Source: Rhizobacter sp.
Lineage (GTDB): Bacteria; Pseudomonadota; Gammaproteobacteria; Burkholderiales; Burkholderiaceae_C
Assembly: GCA_025355745.1 (NCBI GenBank)
Contig: JANXZA010000264.1
Span: 1-33,667, forward strand
DNA length: 33,667 bases
Direction of reading: 5' to 3'
Shown here in pieces: positions 1 through 8,051 of the stretch. Made by a program: the position numbers and the translations under genes. The notes below the pieces were generated by a model. It was given only the letters and a program-made list of their open reading frames with translations. It had not been told where the DNA came from and did not search any database. How positions within the stretch are numbered: position 1 is the first letter of the stretch; each line of letters opens with the position of its first letter.

Positions 1-141
1 TTCATGCTGAGCAAGATTCCGATGGCGCGCTTTCTCGAAGTGACCGAAGCCGCGGCGATGATCGCCTGGCTCGCGTCCGAGGAATGCTCGTTCAGCACCG
101 GCGCGGTGTTCGATCTGTCGGGCGGAAGGGCGACGTATTGA
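1..141 (+). CDS. SDR-family oxidoreductase, C-terminal fragment
   Basis: The first 46 codons are open and end in TGA. The window edge cuts off the N-terminal part with the Rossmann cofactor site and the YxxxK catalytic motif. What remains reads like the end of a classical short-chain dehydrogenase/reductase: an alpha-helical stretch with AMIAWLASEECS, then the near-C-terminal STGAVFDLSGG, which matches the family pattern of a strand followed by [LV]xGG. SDRs use NAD(P)H on varied substrates, and the substrate here cannot be told. The gene converges on the amidase gene, with a dyad repeat between them, so it is probably not part of the nitrile/amide island. Confidence 0.75.
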   Translation, partial: FMLSKIPMARFLEVTEAAAMIAWLASEECSFSTGAVFDLSGGRATY

Positions 142-171
142 GGCGGGTTCGCACCCAATCGGCTGCGAACC

Positions 172-245
172 ACCGTTCGCCCTGAGCCTGTGTTCCCGAT
201 CGTCCTGAGCCCGTCGAAGGAAGGGCTTCGACAACAGGCAAACGG
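172..245. repeat. Dyad repeat between convergent genes
   Basis: This intergenic stretch contains two degenerate copies of a CCTGAGCC unit and a hairpin with arms GTCGAAG (213-219) and CTTCGAC (226-232). The wording resembles the dispersed TTCGCCCTGAGC...GTCGAAGG repeats common in GC-rich proteobacteria. It sits between two convergent stop codons and could act as a bidirectional terminator, but there is no T-tract. Confidence 0.5.
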
Positions 246-248
246 ATG

Positions 249-1766
249 TCAGAGCGCTTGCCAGTCTCCGGCTTGCTCGAAGGCGTAGGCGCCGCGGTTG
301 ATGGTCGCTTCCTCGTAGCGGCGCCCAACCAGCATCATGCCCACCGGCAGGCCATCGACCAGGCCACACGGAATGCTCATTGCCGGGTGGCCGGTGCTGA
401 CGAACGGCGCGGTGTTGGCGACCATCTCCAGCGCCCGCGCGACGATGTCTTCGGTCGACGCACCCGGAGCTGGCAGCTTCGTTGCGGTAATCGGCAAAGT
501 CGGCATCAGCAGCAGGTCGAAGTCCTTGAATGCATCGTCATAGGCCTGTGTCAACTGGCGCGTCAGATTCTGCGCCTTGGCATAGAAGTGGCCACGGTAG
601 TGCTTGATGAAGTACTCGCCCAGGATCATCGTCAGCTTCAACGGGCCTGACAATTCATCGGCGCGGGCCTTCCAGCCGGCGTGGAAGTCGACCATGCTGG
701 TGACGTAGAGCCCCTTCCAGTTGAAGCCGTGGCCGTTGTCTTTCATCATTTGCTGGGTTGCGCCTTCGGCCGCCACCGGCAGCCAGATCGCCAGGCCCAT
801 CAGGTGCATCGGCACTGACACTTCAGCCACCTTCGCGCCAAGCTCGGTGAAGCGCTTTGCCGCCTTGCGAACTTGCGCGTCAAGCGCCGGCATCGAGTTC
901 GGCCAGCCAAAGCCTGCGCTGACGATGCCGATTCGCAAACCCTTCACGCCGCTCTTCATCAACTCGCTGTAGGGCTGCGACTCGCGGCCGGCGTGCTGGC
1001 GCGGGTCGAGGCCATCGGGACCGGCCAGCACCTCGAGCATAAGCGCGTTGTCGGCCACGTTCGCGGTCATCGGGCCGGTGTGATCGATCGTCAATTCGAT
1101 CGGCATGATGCCGGTGTACGGCACCAGCCATGCGACGGCTTCATGCCGTAGGTGCCGCAGTACGCCGCCGGAATTCGCACCGAGCCGCCCTGGTCGTCAC
1201 CGATGGCCATGTCGACCTCGCCCGCCGTCACCAGCGCAGCACTGCCCGATGAAGACCCGCCGGCCGAGTAGCCCATGCGACGCGGGTTTTGCACCGGGCC
1301 CGACGCGCTGGTGTGCGAACCGCCGGAGAAGCAGAAGTGTTCGCACACCGCCTTGCCGGCGATGGTGGCGCCGGCATCGAGCAGCCGGGTCACGACAGTC
1401 GCATCGATGTTCGGCACGTTGCCTTCCGTGGTCGGCGAGCCGTTCATCATCGGCACACCGGCAACGCAGACGTTGTCTTTGATGGCCACCGTCTTGCCGA
1501 CCAGCTTGCCTTTGGCCGCACCCTTGATCGTCGACTTCATGTACCAAGCGCCGTACCGGTTCTCTTCGCCACCGGGCCGGTAGCCCGGGGGTGCGCGGGG
1601 ACGTGACATTCGGCACGTAGTCGGGTAGCGAGTCGAGCAGGTCGTAGGCGTCGAAATTGGGCTGCAGCAGAGCGTTGTAGCTGACGGCCTGCGCTTCGGT
1701 GAGGTGGATGCCAAGGCCGAGTGCAACATCCTGGAGTTGCGCGACGGAAGGGCGTTTGACGGCCAT
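249..1766 (-). pseudogene. Amidase signature-family amidase (two compensating frameshifts)
   Basis: An amidase of the signature (AS) family hydrolyses amides to acids and ammonia. The kind seen here normally accompanies nitrile hydratase. All catalytic parts are visible: the lysine in [10 protein letters not shown], the cis-serine in [10 protein letters not shown] and the nucleophilic serine in [11 protein letters not shown]. The reading is broken twice. Near 1584-1591 an extra base in a C/G run moves the frame after SPRTPG. Near 1126 one base is missing, where HGLVPYTG would be expected. The two changes cancel, so the N-terminus ([10 protein letters not shown]) and the C-terminus share a frame and would give about 505 residues, the normal family length. 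The pattern suggests homopolymer sequencing errors as much as real decay. The start was chosen at the ATG at 1766 because the family begins shortly before the conserved VAQL-like helix. Confidence 0.85.
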
Positions 1767-1799
1767 GGTGGGGTCCCGGTGTCGGTTGAAAAGCACACC

Positions 1800-1852
1800 A
1801 CCGTGATCGAAAGTATTTTCCGAGTCAACCGTTTGTTTGCTTTGGAAAGTAG
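1800..1852 (-). promoter_or_regulatory. Putative amidase promoter and operator region
   Basis: On the minus strand a TTGACT box (1828-1823) lies upstream of the amidase start. Just downstream of it is ATACTTTC (about 1816-1809), placed as in the nitrile hydratase promoter. A second copy, CTACTTTCCAAA (1852-1841), lies upstream of the box. No good -10 hexamer is seen at 17 nt. The TACTTTCC element recurs in other promoters of the island. Confidence 0.4.
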
Positions 1853-1892
1853 TTGCCGGTTTCGGGCAGCGGGCGGGGTCGGTCGGCGATGA

Positions 1893-3083
1893 TCAAAAGC
1901 GCGCCAGCACGCGAAACGAGTGACCCTCGGCCCGCGCCAGGTACATCGGCGCGTGGTTGGCGCCCCCGCCCACGTAGATGGCGGAGCGCGCGCTCGCGTA
2001 GGGCAACGGTGCCTGCCGGCCGCTCGGGCGCGACGCGTGGGCGTCGTCGTCGAGAAGGGTCGCGAGGAAATGCATGCCTTCGTACAGCGACTGGCCGATA
2101 GAGTTGAGTGTCGGCGCGCGCTCGCCGAAGCGGCGGCGATAGCGTTGCTTGAACGACAGATTGGCGTCGGTGTCCAGGGATGAAAAGTAGCCGAGCGCGA
2201 CATGCAGGTTCTCGGTGTTCTCGGCGCCGATGGCCAGCAGCTGGTTTTCTTCGATCGCGCACGACAGGCGCAGCACCTTGGTCGACAATCCGGCGCGGGC
2301 GAAGGCGCGGTTGAAATCGACCGCGTCCTGCCCGACCATCGAGATCAGCACGGCATCGGCGCGACTCTTGCGCAGTTGGTCGAGCACCTGCGAATAGTCT
2401 TCCAGACCGAACCGCACGAAGGCCTGCGCCACCACCTCGCCGCCGCTCTCGGTGATGCAGGTCTGGGCAATGCGGTGCGAGACGCGCGGCCAGACGTAGT
2501 CGTTGCCGACGAGCATCCAGCGCCGAGTCTTGTGGCGGGCGCTCAGCCACGCGATGGACGGCAGCAACTGGCGCAGGGAGGTCTCGCCGATCGCGAACAG
2601 ACCCGGCGTTGATGCACCGCCTTCGTACAGGCAGGTGTAGATGAACGGCACGGTGCCCCCGACGGCACCGACGATGCGCTGGCGCACCGAACTGATGCAC
2701 ATGCCGACCAGCGCATCGACCTGCCCGCCTTCGACCAGCTCGGTCAGCGTGGATTCGACATCGGGCGACTCGGCTGCGGCGTCGATGAGCTGCAACTCGC
2801 AGGGCCGGCGCGAGATGCCGCACGCCTGGTTCAGCTCGGCCTCGGCCAGCTGGGCCGAGGCCAGGCACGACGGGCCCCAGATGCCGGCCGACCCGCGCAT
2901 CGGCACGCACAGGCCGATGCGATACACCGGGGCCAGGCCAAAGCGCGGCTCACGCCTACCGGCGACCCGGCGCGGCCGCAGCGGGCGTGGCTCCCTGGGG
3001 CCGACCGGCACGCGCTCCAGCCCGCGCAGCGCGTGCATAGGAAAATTCAGCGAGGCCGAGGAGGTGGAACAGTTCGGCTGCAT
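1893..3083 (-). CDS. AmiC-like cytoplasmic ligand-binding protein (putative nitrile hydratase regulator)
   Basis: A 396-residue protein of the type I periplasmic-binding-protein fold (Peripla_BP_5/6; AmiC and urea-binding relatives). The core runs from about residue 50, with segments such as [32 protein letters not shown] and [12 protein letters not shown] that match the AmiC/UrtA layout. There is no signal peptide, only a basic leader, which favours a cytosolic sensor over a transporter subunit. It is divergent from a MarR gene. An AmiC-like plus MarR-like pair is known as the regulators NhhC/NhhD of the cobalt nitrile hydratase of Rhodococcus rhodochrous J1, so I infer an amide-sensing role. 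The start is an ATG with GGAG about 6 nt upstream. It differs markedly from the second AmiC homologue at 31368. Confidence 0.75.
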   Translation of the reverse strand: MQPNCSTSSASLNFPMHALRGLERVPVGPREPRPLRPRRVAGRREPRFGLAPVYRIGLCVPMRGSAGIWGPSCLASAQLAEAELNQACGISRRPCELQLIDAAAESPDVESTLTELVEGGQVDALVGMCISSVRQRIVGAVGGTVPFIYTCLYEGGASTPGLFAIGETSLRQLLPSIAWLSARHKTRRWMLVGNDYVWPRVSHRIAQTCITESGGEVVAQAFVRFGLEDYSQVLDQLRKSRADAVLISMVGQDAVDFNRAFARAGLSTKVLRLSCAIEENQLLAIGAENTENLHVALGYFSSLDTDANLSFKQRYRRRFGERAPTLNSIGQSLYEGMHFLATLLDDDAHASRPSGRQAPLPYASARSAIYVGGGANHAPMYLARAEGHSFRVLARF

Positions 3084-3147
3084 GGGGACTCCAATACACG
3101 CACCAGATTGACGAAATTTTACGAAGCCGGGCTGCAGGGCGACACCG

Positions 3148-3180
3148 TTACTTTCCAGAGAAACGATCCAGGATTAAAAT
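3148..3180 (+). promoter_or_regulatory. Putative MarR gene promoter with shared TACTTTCC element
   Basis: TTTCCA (3152-3157) and TAAAAT (3175-3180) are 17 nt apart and fit a sigma70-type promoter for the plus-strand MarR gene. The -35 region overlaps TTACTTTCCAGAG (3148-3160), a copy of the motif seen in other promoters of the island. The region lies between divergent genes, so it could serve both directions. Confidence 0.4.
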
Positions 3181-3212
3181 AGTGCGCGCGCCAAAACCAT
3201 AGCGCAAATACC

Positions 3213-3647
3213 ATGCCCGAACAAGACATAGCCCACTATCTCTCCTACCTGCTGGCGTCGGCCCATAGACGCATGCGCATCGGCCTGAGCAACTCGCTGG
3301 GCGATGAAGATTTCACCGAGGAACACTGGCGCATTCTTCATGTGCTTTCCGACGGCCAGGGGCACTCGATGGGGCAACTGGCCGAACTGGCGCTGCTGAA
3401 CGGCCCGGCTCTGACCAAGAACATCGACAAGCTGGTCAGCCGCAGTGTCGTGCAACGCGCGGCCGATGACTTCGACAACCGCCGTGTCTGGGTCTTCATC
3501 AGCGATCTCGGGCTCGAGGTCGTGGCCCGGTTGAAGGAGCGTGTGGACGCCCACCACGAGACGATCGAAAGTGCGCTCGGGCCGCGCAAGACATTGCAAT
3601 TGAAGAAACTGCTTGAAAGCCTGATCGCCGAATCGGCCCCGAAATGA
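3213..3647 (+). CDS. MarR-family transcriptional regulator
   Basis: A 144-residue protein with the MarR winged-helix layout: an N-terminal dimer helix (YLSYLLASAHRRMRIGL), EEHWRILHVLSD, the recognition helix region GPALTKNIDKLVSRSVVQR, the wing (DDFDNRRVWVFISD) and a C-terminal helix for dimerisation. MarR proteins are dimeric repressors or activators that respond to small ligands. It is divergent from the AmiC-like gene and convergent with the ferredoxin gene at the end of the long operon. By analogy with NhhD of R. rhodochrous J1 it may control nitrile hydratase or amidase genes. No clear Shine-Dalgarno precedes the ATG at 3213, so the mRNA may be nearly leaderless. Confidence 0.88.
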   Translation: MPEQDIAHYLSYLLASAHRRMRIGLSNSLGDEDFTEEHWRILHVLSDGQGHSMGQLAELALLNGPALTKNIDKLVSRSVVQRAADDFDNRRVWVFISDLGLEVVARLKERVDAHHETIESALGPRKTLQLKKLLESLIAESAPK

Positions 3648-3676
3648 GCTGCGCGGGGCAGCCGATGTCGGCCGCC

Positions 3677-4036
3677 TCAGCGGTGCATGCGCGCCGGGTC
3701 CGGCAAGACCATCAGACGAGACACGCGCTCGCAGCGCAGCACATGCCGGTCGAGGATCTCCTCGATGTCGGCTTCGGTCTCGTAGCGGTACCACACGCCT
3801 TCCGGGTAGACCACCAGCACCGGGCCGTATTCGCACAGGTTCAGGCACCCCGACAGGTTGATGCGGATATGCCGGCCGTGCGCCTTGACCATGCCGCGGC
3901 GGCACATGTAGTTCGCCAGCGCCTCGGAGCCCTTGCTTGCGCAGCAGCCGCGGCGGTGCGTCGCCGGTCGCTCGTTGGTGCAGCAGAAAACGTGCACCTC
4001 GTACACCGGTTCGGGATCGTCCGTCTGTCTGCGCAT
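3677..4036 (-). CDS. Thioredoxin-like [2Fe-2S] ferredoxin
   Basis: A 119-residue protein of the thioredoxin-like [2Fe-2S] ferredoxin family. The ligand pattern is visible: Cys18 (in HVFCCTN) and Cys31 (GCCAS) with 12 residues between, then C-x3-C at Cys64/Cys68 (SGCLNLCEYGP), followed by the family's VVYPEGVWY. Such ferredoxins often sit near cobalamin or cobalt genes and are presumed electron carriers. It is the last gene of the long minus-strand operon, next to a paralogue 33 nt upstream. The start was set at the ATG at 4036; a GTG one codon earlier is possible. What it reduces here is unknown. Reductive cobalt handling or recycling the adjacent peroxiredoxin are guesses. Confidence 0.8.
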   Translation of the reverse strand: MRRQTDDPEPVYEVHVFCCTNERPATHRRGCCASKGSEALANYMCRRGMVKAHGRHIRINLSGCLNLCEYGPVLVVYPEGVWYRYETEADIEEILDRHVLRCERVSRLMVLPDPARMHR

Positions 4037-4069
4037 CACGCGGCTTTCATTCAGGCAAGCACTTGAACT

Positions 4070-4414
4070 TCAGGCCGCCACCGGGCCCCGGTGGAACACC
4101 AGGTCGTCGACCGCCCGGCCACCGATCAGGTGCTGCTCGATGATCCGGTCGAAGTCGGCCAGGGTCACGCCGCAGTACCAGACACCGTCGGGCTGCACGC
4201 ACATCACCGGCCCGCTGCGGCAGGCTCCGAGGCAATCGACCCGGCTCGGCTTGACGCGCAACTCGCTGTCGCGCAGCACGCCGGCGGCCATCAGCTTGTG
4301 CCCGACCTCGATCAGCCCGGCAGCGTCCATGCCGTCAGCAACGCAGGAACGGCCGGTGCACACGAGCAGGTGCCGCCGGTACTCGACGATCTGCGGTTTG
4401 GGCGGGCGGGTCAT
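4070..4414 (-). CDS. Thioredoxin-like [2Fe-2S] ferredoxin, divergent paralogue
   Basis: A 114-residue relative of the neighbouring ferredoxin with the same closing pattern (VDCLGACRSGPV, then VQPDGVWYCGV). The first ligand pair is different: Cys19 and Cys24 (VCTGRSC, C-x4-C) in place of C-x12-C. The second pair is Cys61/Cys65. Extra cysteines occur at 72 and 81. The short spacing is typical of the subgroup found next to cobalamin and cobalt-uptake genes, where a [2Fe-2S] cluster is assumed. It lies 49 nt downstream of a TonB receptor gene in the same operon. The ATG at 4414 is the only reasonable start. Confidence 0.75.
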   Translation of the reverse strand: MTRPPKPQIVEYRRHLLVCTGRSCVADGMDAAGLIEVGHKLMAAGVLRDSELRVKPSRVDCLGACRSGPVMCVQPDGVWYCGVTLADFDRIIEQHLIGGRAVDDLVFHRGPVAA

Positions 4415-4463
4415 CGGGAGATCACGGCGCTTTTTTTCAAGTCGTTACCGGCAAGACGCGAGC

Positions 4464-6596
4464 TCAGAAGCTCGCCCGCACGCTGACCCGCAAGGTGCGC
4501 GGCTCCAGCGGGTGCACGAGCTTGCCGTCGAAGCCACCGCCGCCATTGCAGCCCGGCCCTTCGGAGCGCGTGCACGAACTTCCCCAGTACTCGATGTCGT
4601 TGGCCTTGCGATCGAACAGGTTCAAAACGTCCAGCGTGGCGCGCCACTGCGAGTTGAAACGGTAGCCGATCTTCAGGTTAGCGGTCAGGAAGGGCGTGGA
4701 TTTCTGCGTGCCGCTTTCCTCCAGCGCATAGGACCCGAGGTAGCGCAGCCGCAGGCCACCGAACCAGGCGCCGCCCTGGTCAGCCGAGACGCCGATCGAC
4801 GCCGACAGCGGGACTGAGTTCGGCACCCGTGTGCCGCCGTTCGTCGGCGTGATGAACTTCGCCTGCGAGACCGCCACGTCGGCATCGACAATCAGCCAGC
4901 CGTTCGGCGTGTAGTCATTCCACCACTCGATGCCGTGGCGCTTCGAGGCGCCCTTCGGCTCGGTCACGCCCTGGTCGCCGGAGAACACCAGCTCCGAGTC
5001 GAGGTCGGTCTTCCACAGCGACAGCGCTGTGCTCCACCCAAGCACAGGCGTGGCACGCAGGCCGATCTCGGCGCTCTTCGCACTGGCCAGTGGCGGCACC
5101 TTGTCGACCGGGCTGCCGTCCCTCGGGTTGACCGTGGTGGTCGCGCCGCGGAAGTCGTTGCTGTGAAAGCCGGTGCCCCAGTTGACATAGATTTCGGCGC
5201 CGGCAAACGGCCCGAAGGCCAGCGCCAGCTTCGGGCTGGCCTGCGAGCCGCTTGCCGTGCCGCCATTGGCCGCATTGAATGCACCACCGAGCGACGAGAC
5301 CCTGGCACTGACGCGATCGACGCGCAGGCCCAGCGTGCTGCGAAACCACGGCTGCCACGGCGTGCGGGCCTCGGCGTAGATGCCCAGGGCAGTCTGCGCC
5401 AGCTTGTCTGCCCGCACCGTGTCGGTCCGCGCACGGTCGGCGGTCTGGAACAGGCCGGCGGTGGCAATGCGGTCATGGCGGACCTGGGCTCCGAGCGTCA
5501 CTTCGGTATCGCGCCACGCCGGCCCCAGGCCCCAGCCCTGCGAGAAGGCGCCGCCGACGATCGTGCGCCGATCTTCCTGCTCGTGCTGGCTTTCGAGGTA
5601 CCCCGAAGGCGTCGAGAACAGATTCAAGCCGTAGCCGACGACGTAGGCGGTGGCGTGGCCGCTGGCGCCATCGGCGTTGCGCGCCCAGTCGGCGGACAGG
5701 CTGCGGCGATAGGTTCGGCCCCCGTCGCTGGGGCCCAGGGTTCCGTAGCGGCCGATCTCGCCGTTCTGGATAGCGCGCTGCGGCACCTCTTCGGTTCCGG
5801 TCCAGTGCGAGAGGTAGGTCATGCCGGTGATCGAGAACCCGTTCGAGGCGGTGCCTGACGACAGCCGCAGGACGCTGTTTACCTTGCGCAGACGCTCGGG
5901 CTGCTCCCACGGGCCGTCGGTGCTGCCGAGTTCGAGCGCACCGAGCAAGGTGAGTTCACCGTTCAGCCGGGTGCTGCCGGCGCTCAGCCCGCGCCGGTAG
6001 TTGTGGGAGCCCCAGGTCAGGTCGATGAACGGCGCGGGCAGGCTGCGGGCGTAGTCGATGTAGGCCACGCCGGCGACGGCGAAGGCGCTGTCTTCGGCGC
6101 TGTACGAGCCCTTGCGGTAGCGCACCGAGGCCACCAGTTCGGGCAGCAGGAAGTTCAGATCGGTGTAGCCCTGGCCATGCGCGTGCGAAACGTTGTTGAT
6201 CGGAATGCCGCCGACGAACGATGCAAAGTCGGTGCCATGGTCGAGGTTGAAGCCGCGCAGGAAATACTGGTTCGCCTTGCCGTCACCCGAATGCTGGGTC
6301 ACGGTCATGCCGGGCACCGACTCGAGCACCTCGGCGGCGCGCAGCAACGGCCGCGTCGCGAGCTGCTTGGCGGTGATGGTGCCTTCGGTGGCTGAGTCGG
6401 CCACGCCAACGAGGTTAGCTGACCGGCCGCTCACCAAGACCGGTGCCAGCACGATGGTCGGCGCGGTGGTGGTGATGGTGGTGGCGTTGGCGTTGGCCGT
6501 GCCACCGGCATCTTGCGCCTTCGCCACCGACACCGACACCACCGCAATGACGCAGCCGGTGCGGCGCAAGAGTTCGACCATTTCGTGGGAGTGCAT
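4464..6596 (-). CDS. TonB-dependent outer-membrane receptor (probable cobalt/nickel or metal complex)
   Basis: A 710-residue outer-membrane receptor. A signal peptide is visible (CVIAVVSVSVAKAQ, about residues 14-27), then a plug domain (TITAKQLATRPLLRAAEVLE, SVPGMTVTQHSGDGKANQYF) and a long beta-barrel that ends in the classic terminal aromatic (LRVSVRASF). The C-terminal strands include LDVLNLFDRKANDIEYWGSS, a pattern common in this receptor family. The gene is downstream of a NiCoT permease and a CobW GTPase gene in one operon, so cobalt or a cobalt complex is the likely cargo, but that is inference. The ATG at 6596 was chosen because it gives a normal signal peptide; an ATG five codons later is also possible. 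The open frame continues upstream into the peroxiredoxin gene, but that part is not coding in this frame. Confidence 0.88.
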   Translation of the reverse strand: MHSHEMVELLRRTGCVIAVVSVSVAKAQDAGGTANANATTITTTAPTIVLAPVLVSGRSANLVGVADSATEGTITAKQLATRPLLRAAEVLESVPGMTVTQHSGDGKANQYFLRGFNLDHGTDFASFVGGIPINNVSHAHGQGYTDLNFLLPELVASVRYRKGSYSAEDSAFAVAGVAYIDYARSLPAPFIDLTWGSHNYRRGLSAGSTRLNGELTLLGALELGSTDGPWEQPERLRKVNSVLRLSSGTASNGFSITGMTYLSHWTGTEEVPQRAIQNGEIGRYGTLGPSDGGRTYRRSLSADWARNADGASGHATAYVVGYGLNLFSTPSGYLESQHEQEDRRTIVGGAFSQGWGLGPAWRDTEVTLGAQVRHDRIATAGLFQTADRARTDTVRADKLAQTALGIYAEARTPWQPWFRSTLGLRVDRVSARVSSLGGAFNAANGGTASGSQASPKLALAFGPFAGAEIYVNWGTGFHSNDFRGATTTVNPRDGSPVDKVPPLASAKSAEIGLRATPVLGWSTALSLWKTDLDSELVFSGDQGVTEPKGASKRHGIEWWNDYTPNGWLIVDADVAVSQAKFITPTNGGTRVPNSVPLSASIGVSADQGGAWFGGLRLRYLGSYALEESGTQKSTPFLTANLKIGYRFNSQWRATLDVLNLFDRKANDIEYWGSSCTRSEGPGCNGGGGFDGKLVHPLEPRTLRVSVRASF

Positions 6597-6622
6597 GGCT
6601 CGCTCCGCAACGTCGTCGGGCT

Positions 6623-7105
6623 TCAGTTGCGCAGCATGCAGGCCGCGCTGCTGCCGTCGTGGTCGAGCACGCTCTTCTCGACATCGAGCCTGGTCACAAC
6701 GCCGTCTTCGACCACCATCGAGTAACGTTCGGAGCGGCCGGACAGGCCGAAGGCCGGCAGGTCGATGACCAGCCCGATGGCCTTGGTGAACGCACCGTCG
6801 GCATCGGCCAGCATCATCACCTTGTCGTCGGCGCCGGTCGCCTTGCCCCAGGCGTCCATCACGAACGGGTCGTTCACCGAGACGCAGGCGATGGCGTCGA
6901 AGCCGGCCGCGCGCAGCTTGGCGGCGTTGTCGATGTAGCCCGGCAAGTGGCTGGCCGAGCACACCGGCGTGTAGGCACCGGGCACGCCGAACAGCGCCAC
7001 CTTCCGGCCTTTGAGCAGCGCGTCGGTGCTGATATCGAGGATGCCGGCGGGCGTGAGCTGCTTGAAGCTCGCGCTCGGAACGCGGTCGCCTTGCTGGATC
7101 GTCAT
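6623..7105 (-). CDS. Peroxiredoxin of the Prx5 type
   Basis: A 160-residue peroxiredoxin (redoxin domain, Prx5 subgroup). The peroxidatic cysteine is Cys49 in VPGAYTPVCSASHLPGY; the family consensus is TPxCSxxHxPG. The following SVNDPFVMDAWGK and the late FGLSGRSERYSMVVEDGVV are typical. A second cysteine lies near the C-terminus (SSAACMLRN) and could resolve the first. It reduces hydrogen or alkyl peroxides in the cytoplasm. In this operon it may protect redox-sensitive cobalt or cysteine-sulfinate chemistry, but that is inference. The ATG at 7105 has GGAG 9 nt upstream; an upstream TTG at 7123 is less likely. Confidence 0.9.
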   Translation of the reverse strand: MTIQQGDRVPSASFKQLTPAGILDISTDALLKGRKVALFGVPGAYTPVCSASHLPGYIDNAAKLRAAGFDAIACVSVNDPFVMDAWGKATGADDKVMMLADADGAFTKAIGLVIDLPAFGLSGRSERYSMVVEDGVVTRLDVEKSVLDHDGSSAACMLRN

Positions 7106-7153
7106 GATGAATATCTCCGTCAAAGGATGGGTCGAAGGACTTGCGGGAAGGAA

Positions 7154-7984
7154 TCAGTCGGCTTGCGGGCGGGGCGCGGCATAACGCGAGGGGCGGCGGC
7201 TGTACCAGACCCAGGCCCAGATCAGGAGCATCACCGCCATCAGCGCGAAGCCGGTGACCGAGAACGCCGCATCATCAAGTTCGATCGCGGGAATGAACGC
7301 CTTGCCGATGTTGTAGGCGGCCACCCCGTACGAAATGGCGACGATCAACCAGCCGAGGGCGCGGCGAAACCGCCGGCCTGCGGCCTGACCGTCGGTGCCG
7401 CGGCTGATGCGGCAGATGAGCCGTCCATCAAGCGTGTCGGTGATCACCATGCCGATGGTGAAGACGATGCCGGCGAGGAATGCCGCGATCAATCCGCCGC
7501 CCTTGTTGCTGGCCACATAGCCCCAGGCCGAGGCCTGCGTGGCGGTGTCGAAAACGGTGGCAAAGAGCACACCGATCACCACCACCGCCCATGGGCTGGA
7601 GTGGTTGCGCAAGCGCTGTGGAATCAGCCGCAGCTTCCAGCCGGTCGGCACATACGACGGGTCCTTGCGCATCAGCAGGCGCAGGTTCAGGCTGCCCACC
7701 AGCAGCAGCAGCGCGGTCGGGATCCAGCCGAATACGGCCACTACCGACTCGGGCACCGACAGCCCGCGGGTGAACTGGCTCACGCCCACCGCGATGCCGG
7801 TCACGAGCAGCCCGTGGCCGATGGCGAACAGGGTGCCGATCCAGTGCGCGTGCTGGTGCTCGTGGTTCAACGCGCGCCAGGTCAGGCCGTCGATGCAGGC
7901 GATGTGGTCGGGGTCGAGCCCGTGGCGCAGGCCGAGCACGAACATCAGCACCAGCCCGGAAAAGGAGAGCAGTTCGGCATCCAT
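7154..7984 (-). CDS. NiCoT-family cobalt/nickel permease (NhlF-like)
   Basis: A 276-residue polytopic membrane protein with the NiCoT signature in the first helices: RHGLDPDHIACIDG contains His21-x4-Asp26-His27, the metal selectivity motif. About eight membrane spans are suggested by segments such as GLVLMFVLGL, TALLLLVGSLNLRLLM, GLIAAFLAGIVFTIGM and ALMAVMLLIWAWVW. NhlF, a member of this family, imports cobalt for the nitrile hydratase of R. rhodochrous J1 and is encoded within that cluster, so cobalt is the probable substrate here. The ATG at 7984 has GGGAG 5 nt upstream. It lies between a CobW GTPase gene and the peroxiredoxin gene in the long operon. Confidence 0.88.
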   Translation of the reverse strand: MDAELLSFSGLVLMFVLGLRHGLDPDHIACIDGLTWRALNHEHQHAHWIGTLFAIGHGLLVTGIAVGVSQFTRGLSVPESVVAVFGWIPTALLLLVGSLNLRLLMRKDPSYVPTGWKLRLIPQRLRNHSSPWAVVVIGVLFATVFDTATQASAWGYVASNKGGGLIAAFLAGIVFTIGMVITDTLDGRLICRISRGTDGQAAGRRFRRALGWLIVAISYGVAAYNIGKAFIPAIELDDAAFSVTGFALMAVMLLIWAWVWYSRRPSRYAAPRPQAD

Positions 7985-8051
7985 GGTTACTCCCGAAGGC
8001 GATGGAACAACAGCCAGTGCGAGGCAGCGCAGCAGGAGCAGGCCGTCCGAT

